Positions 1-7,027 of a DNA stretch of 11,560 nucleotides are shown piece after piece; within the stretch, counting starts at the first letter, position 1, and every line of letters begins with the position of its first letter. The translations under genes and the position numbers were made by a program. This DNA is from Ferruginibacter sp. (lineage in GTDB: Bacteria; Bacteroidota; Bacteroidia; Chitinophagales; Chitinophagaceae): NCBI GenBank assembly GCA_030831725.1, contig JAURKN010000149.1:1-11560 (forward strand). Direction: 5' to 3'. A model generated the notes under the pieces. It had not been told where the DNA came from and did no database searches. It saw nothing but the letters and a program-made list of their open reading frames with translations.

Positions 1-117
1 GATGAATACTTCCCAGAGAGGCCACTCCAAACGTGCATCTGAGATTTTTCCTGCCGCACCGGCAGACTGATCTTCAGGGATGTCGCCATAAAAAAATTTT
101 TGAATTGCTATTTTCAT
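1..117 (-). CDS. paaB: PaaB, phenylacetyl-CoA epoxidase subunit B (partial, N-terminal 39 residues)
   Basis: This is the beginning of the small non-catalytic subunit of the phenylacetyl-CoA 1,2-epoxidase (PaaABCE) complex, which epoxidises the ring of phenylacetyl-CoA in the aerobic hybrid pathway. The frame starts with ATG at 117, reads leftward and is still open at base 1. The identifying stretch is WPLWEVFI at residues 32-39, which corresponds to WPLYEVF near the very start of E. coli PaaB. It follows paaA by 38 bases in the same direction, as expected for a paaAB operon. About 26 residues precede the conserved block, more than in the E. coli protein. A TTG codon at residue 30 could be a later start, but no other ATG or GTG lies between. 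No Shine-Dalgarno sequence is visible. Identification rests on this short match plus the neighbouring paaA. Confidence 0.88.
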   Translation of the reverse strand, partial: MKIAIQKFFYGDIPEDQSAGAAGKISDARLEWPLWEVFI

Positions 118-155
118 TTATGAATGTTTGTAGATGATGGATAGATGTTCAGAAA

Positions 156-1106
156 TTAGGCCACTTTGGTTTTCTGACGATTTCTTCTTTTTTCTGCATG
201 AGCGAGTGCGGCTTGTCTTACCCACTCTCCTTCTTCATGCGCTTTTCTTCTCGCTTCGAGACGCTGCTTGTTGCATGGACCATTTCCTTTCACCACATTC
301 CAAAATTCAGTCCAGTTGATTTCGCCGAAATCATAATGTTTGCGCTCTTCATTCCATTTCAAATCCGGATCGGGTAAGGTCATACCCAATAGTTTGATTT
401 GCTCTGCGATCATGTCTACAAAAGCCTGACGCAATTCGTCGTTTGTTTTTCTTTTGATTTTCCATTTGATGCTCTGGTCGCTGTTGGTGCTTTCGCTGTC
501 CTTCGGACCAAACATCATCAAACAAGGCCACCACCAGCGATTGATCGCATCCTGACACATGGCACGTTGTTCTTCGGTGCCTTTGCTCATTTCGAGAAGC
601 GCATCGAAGCCCTGACGCTGATGAAAACTTTCCTCCTTGCATATACGCACCATTGCTCTGGCATAAGGTCCATAAGAGGTACGGCACAACATCACCTGAT
701 TCATGATGGCAGCGCCATCCACCAACCAACCCACTGCACCCATGTCGGCCCAGGTTAAAGTTGGATAATTGAAAATGGAAGAGTATTTGGCTTTACCGCT
801 GTGGAGATCTTCCACCATTTGATCGCGGCTTGTTCCCAATGTTTCGGCAGCAGAATAGAGATACAAACCATGACCGGCTTCATCTTGCACTTTGGCGATC
901 AGAATCGCCTTACGCTTCAACGAAGGAGCACGAGTAATCCAATTCCCCTCTGGTAACATCCCTACGATTTCGCTATGCGCATGTTGGCTAATCTGACGAA
1001 GGTTGGTTTTTCTATACGCTTCGGGCATCCAATCCTTCGGCTCAATTTTGATTTCACGGTCAATCTTGTCCTGAAATGATTTTTCTAAATCATGTATTTG
1101 GGTCAT
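156..1106 (-). CDS. paaA: PaaA, phenylacetyl-CoA 1,2-epoxidase catalytic subunit
   Basis: This is the di-iron catalytic subunit of the multicomponent phenylacetyl-CoA monooxygenase, which turns phenylacetyl-CoA into its ring 1,2-epoxide in the cytoplasm, with electrons supplied by the PaaE reductase. The 316-residue product is close to the 309 residues of E. coli PaaA and resembles it along its whole length. Recognisable stretches are DWMPEAYRK (25-33), HAHSEIVGMLPEGNWITRAP (42-61), KVQDEAGHGLYLYSAAETLG (72-91) and CRTSYGPYARAM (141-152). The two ExxH pairs expected for a ferritin-like carboxylate-bridged di-iron site are E76-H79 (EAGH) and E159-H162 (ESFH). The C-terminus is basic and charged, as in homologues. 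It is first in the operon, with paaB next. A Bacteroidota-type promoter lies directly upstream and a 28-bp palindrome overlaps its -33 region, so repression that is relieved by a pathway intermediate is likely. Confidence 0.97.
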   Translation of the reverse strand: MTQIHDLEKSFQDKIDREIKIEPKDWMPEAYRKTNLRQISQHAHSEIVGMLPEGNWITRAPSLKRKAILIAKVQDEAGHGLYLYSAAETLGTSRDQMVEDLHSGKAKYSSIFNYPTLTWADMGAVGWLVDGAAIMNQVMLCRTSYGPYARAMVRICKEESFHQRQGFDALLEMSKGTEEQRAMCQDAINRWWWPCLMMFGPKDSESTNSDQSIKWKIKRKTNDELRQAFVDMIAEQIKLLGMTLPDPDLKWNEERKHYDFGEINWTEFWNVVKGNGPCNKQRLEARRKAHEEGEWVRQAALAHAEKRRNRQKTKVA

Positions 1107-1125
1107 GGTTGAAGGTTTTGTCCTT

Positions 1126-1133
1126 CAAATGTA
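1126..1133 (-). promoter_or_regulatory. Predicted paaA promoter, -7 element TACATTTG
   Basis: Read on the minus strand, 1133 to 1126 is TACATTTG, an exact match to the Bacteroidota -7 consensus TAnnTTTG. The expected -33 position, 19 bases further upstream, carries GTTAG rather than TTTG and lies inside the palindrome at 1146-1173. The start codon at 1106 leaves an untranslated leader of roughly 15 bases, without a Shine-Dalgarno sequence. The weak -33 match leaves some doubt about strength, but not much about position. Confidence 0.65.
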
Positions 1134-1145
1134 AGAAAAGCGTTT

Positions 1146-1173
1146 ATAAAAACTAACAATTGTTAGTTTTTAT
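1146..1173. promoter_or_regulatory. 28-bp perfect palindrome, candidate repressor operator for the paa operon
   Basis: Bases 1146-1173 read identically on both strands, centred between 1159 and 1160, with the core ACTAACAATTGTTAGT flanked by A and T runs. It lies about 13 bases upstream of the paaA -7 element, covers the -33 region, and also overlaps the TAA stop codon of the upstream aminotransferase (1170-1172). Perfect dyads of this size placed over a promoter are typical of TetR-family operators. TetR-type PaaR repressors that respond to phenylacetyl-CoA are known to control paa operons in several phyla, so that is the leading inference. No regulator gene is visible in the window. As RNA it would also form an AT-only-flanked hairpin followed by U residues, so a weak bidirectional terminator role cannot be excluded. 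Confidence 0.7.
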
Positions 1174-2336
1174 CCTTGATTTTTTTCAAAATAACGAACA
1201 AGACGTTCGGCTGCGGCATCCAGGGTGGATTCTTTTTTGGCGAAACAAAAGCGAAGAACTTGATTTTCAATGGGTTTATGATAAAAAGCGGAAACAGGAA
1301 TAGTTGCCACTCCCCCCTCCGTTGTCAACTGTTGGGCAAAGGAAAGCTCATCCAATTCACTCAAACCCTCATAACTGTACAACTGAAAATAACTGCCATA
1401 TGTGGGAAGAGGCTTTAACCCGGTGGGTTTCATCTTGTCCATCAGATAGTCTCTTTTCTTTTGCAGCATCTTTCCAAGTTCCAGATAATGTAACGGTTCT
1501 TTTAAAAAATCGGACAGTGCATATTGCACGGGACCGAAACAGGTGAAGCAATTGTATTGATGCACTTTTCTGAATTCTTTGGTCATCGTTTCCGGAGCGA
1601 TGCAGTATCCCATTTTCCATCCGGTACAATGATATACTTTACCGAACGAAAAGCATACGAAGGCTCTTTCTCTTAGCGCGGGATATCGAAGCACGGAATG
1701 ATGCACCTTGTCATCAAAAATCAGGTGTTCGTATACCTCGTCGCTGATGATAAAAATCCCTGTTCCTTCTACGATAGATTCCAGTTGTTTCATATCTGAC
1801 TCATCCAGCACCGCACCGCTTGGATTGTGGGGCGAGTTGATCATGATGGCTTTCGTTCTGGATGTAATCTTTTGTTTTACCAAATCCCAGTCGATAGAAT
1901 AATCGGGATATTTTAATGCAATTGGTACCGGAATGCCTCCGTTGATTTCGATATTGGGAATGTATGAATCATAAGCGGGTTCAAACAGAATCACTTCGTC
2001 ACCGGGCTGTAAAATGGCCGTGAGTGCGGTATATATGGCATAGGTTCCACCGGGAGTGATGGTGATGTCCGTATCCGGATGAACATTCGAACCATAGCTG
2101 CCATTCACTTTTTCGGATATGCGTTCACGTAATGATGGAAGTCCACACATGTGAACATACTGATTCAATCCGTCCCGCATCGCTTTAGCTACTCCATCCA
2201 CAAGCGCTGGATGCATATCGAAATCCGGAAACCCTTGTCCGAGATTGATTGCACCATGTGCATTGGCCAGACTGCTCATCACCGTAAATATGGTGGTACC
2301 AACATTTGGCAACTTAGATTGAATCTCTGGTTTCAA
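1170..2336 (-). CDS. ybdL: YbdL-like PLP-dependent methionine/aromatic aminotransferase
   Basis: This is a fold-type I PLP aminotransferase of the group that holds E. coli YbdL (methionine aminotransferase) and the kynurenine/glutamine transaminases. It would move an amino group from methionine or an aromatic amino acid to a 2-oxo acid in the cytoplasm. The 388 residues include SKLPNVGTTIF (7-17), NLGQGFPDF (31-39), SPHNPSG (168-174), SDEVYEH (198-204) and SFGKVYHCTGWK (230-241). K233 is the Schiff-base lysine and R362 the likely carboxylate-binding arginine. The start is unusual: position 2336-2334 reads TTG, and an in-frame TAA lies only four codons upstream with no ATG or GTG between. The first internal ATG, at residue 20, would remove the conserved SKLP-GTTIF block. 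It ends 63 bases before paaA in the same direction. Feeding phenylalanine-derived phenylpyruvate toward phenylacetate is possible but is only an inference. Confidence 0.9.
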   Translation of the reverse strand: MKPEIQSKLPNVGTTIFTVMSSLANAHGAINLGQGFPDFDMHPALVDGVAKAMRDGLNQYVHMCGLPSLRERISEKVNGSYGSNVHPDTDITITPGGTYAIYTALTAILQPGDEVILFEPAYDSYIPNIEINGGIPVPIALKYPDYSIDWDLVKQKITSRTKAIMINSPHNPSGAVLDESDMKQLESIVEGTGIFIISDEVYEHLIFDDKVHHSVLRYPALRERAFVCFSFGKVYHCTGWKMGYCIAPETMTKEFRKVHQYNCFTCFGPVQYALSDFLKEPLHYLELGKMLQKKRDYLMDKMKPTGLKPLPTYGSYFQLYSYEGLSELDELSFAQQLTTEGGVATIPVSAFYHKPIENQVLRFCFAKKESTLDAAAERLVRYFEKNQG

Positions 2337-2428
2337 TGAAATAAATTAAGGGTTGAAAATGAAGGTTCAGATGCATCCATGATGCACGTCGCTTATAAAG
2401 AATTGAAAGAAAACTCACGAACAAAGAA

Positions 2429-3511
2429 TTAGATGTATTTCTCTCCCTTATTGCGTTTCACTTCTGCTACATACTCCTTGATTTCCTGCTCCTTGTCTTT
2501 TTGACAAATGAGCAAAACATCTTTCGTATCTACAACGATATAGTCTTCCAAACCTTGAATTACAACAAGTTTGTTGTTATCGGCGTGAACCATATTCTTG
2601 TTCGCATCAAAGACCATGACCTGGTTTCCGGCAACAGCATTGTCGAGATAATCTTTCTCGATCGTTTCATAGGCACTGGCCCAGGTTCCCAAATCGCTCC
2701 ATCCGAATGAAGAGGGAATTACATATACATTGTCTGCTTTTTCCATGATGCCATAGTCTATCGAAATGTTCACACATTGAGGATAGATGCGATCAATGGC
2801 TTCCTGCTCCTGGGCTGTGTTGTAGCTGTCTTTCTCCGCATCAAAAATTTCGTGAAGCTCAGGCAAGAATTGCTCGAATGCCTTTACGATATTTCTAACC
2901 TGCCAAACGAATATGCCCGAATTCCACAGAAAATCACCGCTGGCAACGAAAGTCTTGGCGAGATCACGATCGGGTTTTTCGGTAAAGGTTTTAACCTTGT
3001 AAATATTGTTGCTCACAGCCAACTGTTCGAACTGGATATATCCATAACCCGTATTCGGATTGGTTGGCTTTATGCCTAGTGTAAGCAGCGCTTTGATATT
3101 TTCGGTAAACTCCAATGCAGCCATACAGGTTTGAGTAAATGCAGGTTGGTCCAGAATCAAATGGTCTGCAGGCGCGCAAATCAGATTCGCATCAGGATTG
3201 AGTTGAGCCAGCTTGTATGAGATATAGGCAATGCAAGGGGCTGTATTTTTTCGGGAAGGTTCGCACAGGATATTCTCTGCTGGAATCTCCGGAAGTTGCA
3301 TCCTGACAATGTCTCGATATGCTTCGGAAGTCACCACAAAAATATTTTCTGTAGGGATGAAGGTTGAAAATCGGTCAAAAGTGGATTGAATGAGGGTTCT
3401 GCCTGTGTTCAGAATATCCAAAAACTGTTTTGGAAAATTGGTTCTGCTCATGGGCCAGAAACGACTTCCTATTCCTCCGGCCATGATGGCCACATAATGA
3501 TTCTTGTTCAT
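2429..3511 (-). CDS. manC: ManC, mannose-1-phosphate guanylyltransferase (single-domain)
   Basis: The enzyme makes GDP-mannose from mannose 1-phosphate and GTP, a precursor for mannose- and fucose-containing envelope polysaccharides and glycoproteins. Visible signatures are the nucleotide-binding loop AGGIGSRFWPMSR (11-23) with PKQF (27-30), EPSRKNT (84-90), PADH (114-117), GYGYI (155-159), FTEKP (176-180), WNSGIF (196-201), DYGIMEK (252-258) and FGWSDLGTW (269-277). At 360 residues it is the short form: the C-terminal phosphomannose isomerase domain of the bifunctional enzymes of about 470 residues is absent, so mannose 6-phosphate isomerase must be encoded elsewhere. Its ATG lies 9 bases after the kdsD stop codon, so the two genes are almost certainly cotranscribed from the kdsD promoter. 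No convincing terminator follows. Confidence 0.95.
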   Translation of the reverse strand: MNKNHYVAIMAGGIGSRFWPMSRTNFPKQFLDILNTGRTLIQSTFDRFSTFIPTENIFVVTSEAYRDIVRMQLPEIPAENILCEPSRKNTAPCIAYISYKLAQLNPDANLICAPADHLILDQPAFTQTCMAALEFTENIKALLTLGIKPTNPNTGYGYIQFEQLAVSNNIYKVKTFTEKPDRDLAKTFVASGDFLWNSGIFVWQVRNIVKAFEQFLPELHEIFDAEKDSYNTAQEQEAIDRIYPQCVNISIDYGIMEKADNVYVIPSSFGWSDLGTWASAYETIEKDYLDNAVAGNQVMVFDANKNMVHADNNKLVVIQGLEDYIVVDTKDVLLICQKDKEQEIKEYVAEVKRNKGEKYI

Positions 3512-3520
3512 AGTTAATTA

Positions 3521-4483
3521 TTAAATGATCCCTTCTCGTACAAGGTCCTGTATATGTATCATTCCGCAATAAACCCCTTGGTCGGTAACCGCCAATTGGT
3601 TGATGTGATGTGTTTTCATAAGCTCGAAGGCTTCAACCGCCAAAGCATCTTTTTCTATGGTTTTGGGAGATGAAGCCATGATGCTTTCCGCATTCAATTC
3701 ATTAAAATTATCGTATTTCTCAAGCATCCTCCTCACGTCTCCGTCGGTAACAATACCCACGACTTGTCCATCCCCATTCTCAACCACAACCGCTCCCAAT
3801 CTGTTTTTGGTGATTTCTACTATCACTTTTTTTATGGTTGCATCTTTAGATACAGATGGTTTCTGCACAGACAATAAATCGCTCACCCTCAGATACAATT
3901 TCTTTCCAAGCGCTCCACCCGGATGATAGCGTGCAAAATCCTCTTTCCCAAACCCGCTTCTTTCCATCAAGCAAACCGCAAGGGCATCACCCATGACCAT
4001 TTGTGCTGTTGTGCTGTTTGTCGGAGCGAGATTATTCGGACAAGACTCCACTTCTACTGTAGTATTCAAATAGAAGTCGCATTGACGGGCCAAGAAGGAA
4101 TCCATATTTCCCCCCATGCCGATGAGCAGGTTGCCAAATCCCTTCACCAATGGAACAAGCACCTTGATTTCGGGACTATCGCCGCTTTTGCTGATCACCA
4201 GTACGATGTCTTCTCCGCGGATCATCCCCAAATCGCCATGAATGGCATCTGCGGCATGCATGAAAAGTGCCGGAGTTCCGGTACTGTTGAGGGTGGCTGC
4301 GATTTTTTGAGCTATTACGGCACTTTTGCCAATTCCACTCAATACCAACCGACCTTTGTTTTCAGAAATGCGCTCCACAGCTGCCACAAAATCTGCGTTG
4401 ATGAAACGCTCAAGCATCCTTACGGAGTCGGCTTGAGAACGGATGGTCCGAAGGGCTGAAGCTATGATGTCTGATGGGTTCAT
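3521..4483 (-). CDS. kdsD: KdsD/KpsF-type arabinose-5-phosphate isomerase (SIS + two CBS domains)
   Basis: The enzyme interconverts ribulose 5-phosphate and arabinose 5-phosphate, the first committed step to Kdo for lipopolysaccharide or capsule. It has 320 residues (E. coli KdsD has 328). The SIS domain covers about 35-170 and includes GIGKSAVIAQKIAATLNSTG (50-69), HGDLGM (82-87), ISKSGDSPEI (97-106), ESCPNNLAPTNSTT (146-159) and HPGGALGKK (187-195). K53, E105, E146 and H187 align with residues important in the E. coli enzyme. Two CBS repeats fill about 203-320, ending in HIQDLVREGII. The frame stays open up to 4642, but those 53 extra residues look unlike any isomerase. The ATG at 4483 gives the family start (MNPSDIIASAL), and the promoter at 4495-4525 would make any upstream start untranscribed. 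First gene of a two-gene operon with manC. Confidence 0.94.
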   Translation of the reverse strand: MNPSDIIASALRTIRSQADSVRMLERFINADFVAAVERISENKGRLVLSGIGKSAVIAQKIAATLNSTGTPALFMHAADAIHGDLGMIRGEDIVLVISKSGDSPEIKVLVPLVKGFGNLLIGMGGNMDSFLARQCDFYLNTTVEVESCPNNLAPTNSTTAQMVMGDALAVCLMERSGFGKEDFARYHPGGALGKKLYLRVSDLLSVQKPSVSKDATIKKVIVEITKNRLGAVVVENGDGQVVGIVTDGDVRRMLEKYDNFNELNAESIMASSPKTIEKDALAVEAFELMKTHHINQLAVTDQGVYCGMIHIQDLVREGII

Positions 4484-4494
4484 ACAATGGAATG

Positions 4495-4525
4495 CAAACC
4501 TAAATGAATAAGCCGAAAATGCAAA
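4495..4525 (-). promoter_or_regulatory. Predicted kdsD-manC promoter (TTTG-N19-TAGGTTTG)
   Basis: On the minus strand TTTG (4525-4522) is followed by 19 bases and then TAGGTTTG (4502-4495), an exact fit to the Bacteroidota sigma-A consensus at both elements. Transcription should begin near 4490, leaving a leader of only about 7 bases before the ATG at 4483. It therefore also decides the kdsD start against the longer open frame to 4642. Confidence 0.8.
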
Positions 4526-4652
4526 GGTTTTCAGGGGGTTATGAAATAATTCGTTGAGCGCCAATTCATTTGAATTCCATTCTTCCATCAATCCCATAAA
4601 ATGATGGAGTATAAGTTGAATAGTCAGCCTTAGAATTGCCATCTCTCAGCCC

Positions 4653-4683
4653 TTGCTTTTCCATGAATATTAGATTAACTTCG
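4653..4683 (+). promoter_or_regulatory. Predicted recQ promoter (TTG-N20-TAACTTCG)
   Basis: TTG at 4653-4655, a spacer of 20 bases and TAACTTCG at 4676-4683 match the Bacteroidota layout with one mismatch in the -7 element (TTCG in place of TTTG). Transcription would begin near 4688, which leaves the GTG at 4685 outside the message and favours the ATG at 4739. The divergent kdsD promoter lies about 130 bases away. Two short dyads lie between the two promoters (4563-4576 and 4584-4608), without an obvious function. Confidence 0.5.
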
Positions 4684-4738
4684 TGTGCCTTCAAAACAGT
4701 TCCCATTAGCCGGACCAATTTGCAGGACAAATTTTGTT

Positions 4739-7006
4739 ATGGCCACCACGAAAAAGAAAAGCAGTAAAAAGGAAACATCCGTTACCGCTCCCATAGAAAC
4801 CAATTACGACAGCTCGAATCTGATTCCGCATCTCCAAAAATACTTTGGATTTGAAGCTTTCAAGGGTCCTCAGGAAGCCATCATCCAAACCTTATTGTCT
4901 GGAAAAGATGTTTTTGTGATAATGCCTACAGGCGGTGGAAAGAGCATGTGCTACCAATTGCCTGCGCTTATTTCCAAAGGAGTGGCCATCATCGTTTCGC
5001 CGCTGATTGCCCTCATGAAAAACCAGGTGGACCTGATCCGAAGCTATAGCAGCAAAGACAACGTGGCGCATTTTCTGAACAGTACACTTAATAAAAGCCA
5101 GCAGAAAAAAGTAAGGGAAGACCTTATGTCGGGAAAAACCAAAATGCTTTATGTGGCACCCGAAACCATGACCAAAGAAGACAATATTCAGTTTTTCCAA
5201 TCCATTCCCATATCCTTTTTTGCCGTAGATGAGGCGCATTGCATTTCGGAATGGGGACATGATTTCAGACCGGAATACCGCAGACTCAGGGAAATGATGG
5301 AAACCATCAACGACAACGTTCCTGTGATCGCACTCACGGCAACGGCTACCCCAAAAGTACAAAACGACATCGCCAAGAATCTGGGACTGAGAGATCCGAA
5401 AACCTTCATCTCTTCCTTCAACAGACCCAATCTGTATTATGAAATACAGCCCAAGATCAATGTGGAGCAAACCAACAAGAGCATCGTACGATTCATTCAG
5501 CAACACAAGAATAAAAGTGGCATCATCTATACCTTAAACAGAAAGACCACCGAAGACCTCGCCAACATGCTTATGGCAAACGGCATCAAAGCTGTTGCCT
5601 ATCATGCAGGGTTAGACGCCAAGCTAAGGGCAACGCGTCAGGACCAGTTTTTGAATGAAGATGTGAGCGTAATTGTGGCTACCATCGCTTTTGGCATGGG
5701 TATCGACAAGCCCGATGTGCGTTTTGTGATTCATTACAACATACCTAAATCTATAGAGAATTATTACCAGGAAACCGGAAGGGCCGGCCGAGACGGACTC
5801 GAAGGGAAATGCATCTTGTATTATTCGCACAAAGACATTGCCAAGCTGGAACACCTCATGAAAGACAAACCACTGAGTGAGCGTGAAGTAGGTGCGCAGC
5901 TGATCAACGAAACACTTTCTTTCGCAGAGAGCAGTGTATGTCGAAGAAAAACCTTGCTTTACTATTTCGGAGAACCATACGACGATTCCAAAAGCTGTGG
6001 ACACTGCGACAATTGTCTGAATCCCAAAGAAAAAACAGAAGCAGAGAAGGAAGCCAAAATAGCGTTGAAGCTAATCTCCACCTTAGGAGAGAATTTCACC
6101 ATAGAATACCTGATCAACGTGCTCACCGGTAAGGCCAATACCCAGGTTCAGATGTATCGTCACGATCAGATTGACCTTTTCGGCAGCGGATCGGACAAAG
6201 AGCCTCATTTTTGGAACAGCCTGTTTCGACAAATGCTGTTGAACGGATTGCTCGAAAAAGATATTGTAGAATATGGTGTCTTGAAAATCACGAAAAACGG
6301 AAAGGCATTTTTGAAAAAATCATCATCATTCCCGATTGTGCTCAACAACCTGTTTGAAGAAGCCAACGCCGATGACGAAGAAACCGCAACTGCCTCCGCA
6401 CAGTCAGGCGCAACCGACGAAAAGCTGTTTGAATTGCTGAAGGAACTGCGTAAAAAAGTAGCGAAAGAAAAAAATCTTCCACCTTTTGTCATTTTCCTGG
6501 AGTCATCCCTCGAAGACATGGCCACCATGTATCCGGAAACGATGACCGAACTCGAAAAAATCAGCGGTGTAAGTAAAGGGAAAGCGATGCGATACGGAAA
6601 ACCGTTTATCGATTTGATTGCCTCTTATGTGGAAGAAAATGATGTGGTGAAGCCTGATGATTTCGTGATGAAAAGCGTACTGAACAAGAACAACAACAAG
6701 ATCTTCATCATACAGAACGTAGATAAGAAAATACCCCTCGAAACCATCGCCAAAAATAAAGACCTGCGCATTGATGAATTGCTGGAACAAATGGAAACGA
6801 TTGTTGCGAGCGGAACAAAACTCAACCTCAATTATGCCATTGACGAAATGGTGGATGAATATGAGCAGGATGAGATCATAGACTATTTTAAAAACTGTGA
6901 AACCTCATCGCTGCAACTGGCACAGGAAGAGCTGGCAGACAGCAATTTCAACTGGGAGCAGTTGAAAATCATGCGCATCAAATTCCTCTGTGAATACGGA
7001 AATTGA
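4739..7006 (+). CDS. recQ: RecQ-family ATP-dependent DNA helicase
   Basis: This is a 3'-5' superfamily 2 DNA helicase acting in recombination and replication-fork repair. The 755 residues show, in order: Q motif around FGFEAFKGPQ (36-45), Walker A PTGGGKS (63-69), DEAHCISEWGHDFRPEY (164-180), ALTATA (198-203), IVATIAFGMGIDKPDVR (312-328) and QETGRAGRDG (344-353). A zinc-binding subdomain with C401, C420, C423 and C426 follows, then a winged-helix RQC region (about 440-525) and an HRDC domain (about 559-635). The last 120 residues form an acidic, helical extension beyond the roughly 610-residue E. coli protein, as is common in Bacteroidota RecQ. The frame is open from a GTG at 4685, but the ATG at 4739 gives a Lys/Ser-rich tail directly before the helicase and lies downstream of the predicted promoter. 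It is convergent with the next gene, with 21 bases between. Confidence 0.97.
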   Translation: MATTKKKSSKKETSVTAPIETNYDSSNLIPHLQKYFGFEAFKGPQEAIIQTLLSGKDVFVIMPTGGGKSMCYQLPALISKGVAIIVSPLIALMKNQVDLIRSYSSKDNVAHFLNSTLNKSQQKKVREDLMSGKTKMLYVAPETMTKEDNIQFFQSIPISFFAVDEAHCISEWGHDFRPEYRRLREMMETINDNVPVIALTATATPKVQNDIAKNLGLRDPKTFISSFNRPNLYYEIQPKINVEQTNKSIVRFIQQHKNKSGIIYTLNRKTTEDLANMLMANGIKAVAYHAGLDAKLRATRQDQFLNEDVSVIVATIAFGMGIDKPDVRFVIHYNIPKSIENYYQETGRAGRDGLEGKCILYYSHKDIAKLEHLMKDKPLSEREVGAQLINETLSFAESSVCRRKTLLYYFGEPYDDSKSCGHCDNCLNPKEKTEAEKEAKIALKLISTLGENFTIEYLINVLTGKANTQVQMYRHDQIDLFGSGSDKEPHFWNSLFRQMLLNGLLEKDIVEYGVLKITKNGKAFLKKSSSFPIVLNNLFEEANADDEETATASAQSGATDEKLFELLKELRKKVAKEKNLPPFVIFLESSLEDMATMYPETMTELEKISGVSKGKAMRYGKPFIDLIASYVEENDVVKPDDFVMKSVLNKNNNKIFIIQNVDKKIPLETIAKNKDLRIDELLEQMETIVASGTKLNLNYAIDEMVDEYEQDEIIDYFKNCETSSLQLAQEELADSNFNWEQLKIMRIKFLCEYGN

Positions 7007-7027
7007 TGGGAATTTGAGGCATGAACA

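Noticed and set aside
1109..1128. 7-bp hairpin just before the paaA start as an attenuator or translational control element
   Set aside because: It overlaps the -7 element, and part of it should lie upstream of the transcription start, so the full hairpin is unlikely to be in the message.
2372..2386. Hairpin TGCATC-CAT-GATGCA after manC as a terminator
   Set aside because: The stem is only 6 bp and no T tract follows on the minus strand.
3923..4459. Open frame of 178 codons on the plus strand inside kdsD
   Set aside because: It is antisense to a gene with full family motifs and its product has no recognisable features. Similar long antisense frames inside paaA (349-758) and recQ (4892-5506) were dismissed for the same reason.
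4563..4608. Two short dyads (6 bp and 7 bp) between the kdsD and recQ promoters
   Set aside because: They are short and AT-rich and do not overlap either promoter, so chance is adequate.
4484..4642. N-terminal extension of kdsD to an upstream ATG
   Set aside because: The extra 53 residues do not resemble isomerases, and the consensus promoter at 4495-4525 lies inside them.
4685..4738. GTG start of recQ at 4685
   Set aside because: It falls at or before the predicted transcription start, and the ATG at 4739 gives a more typical N-terminus.
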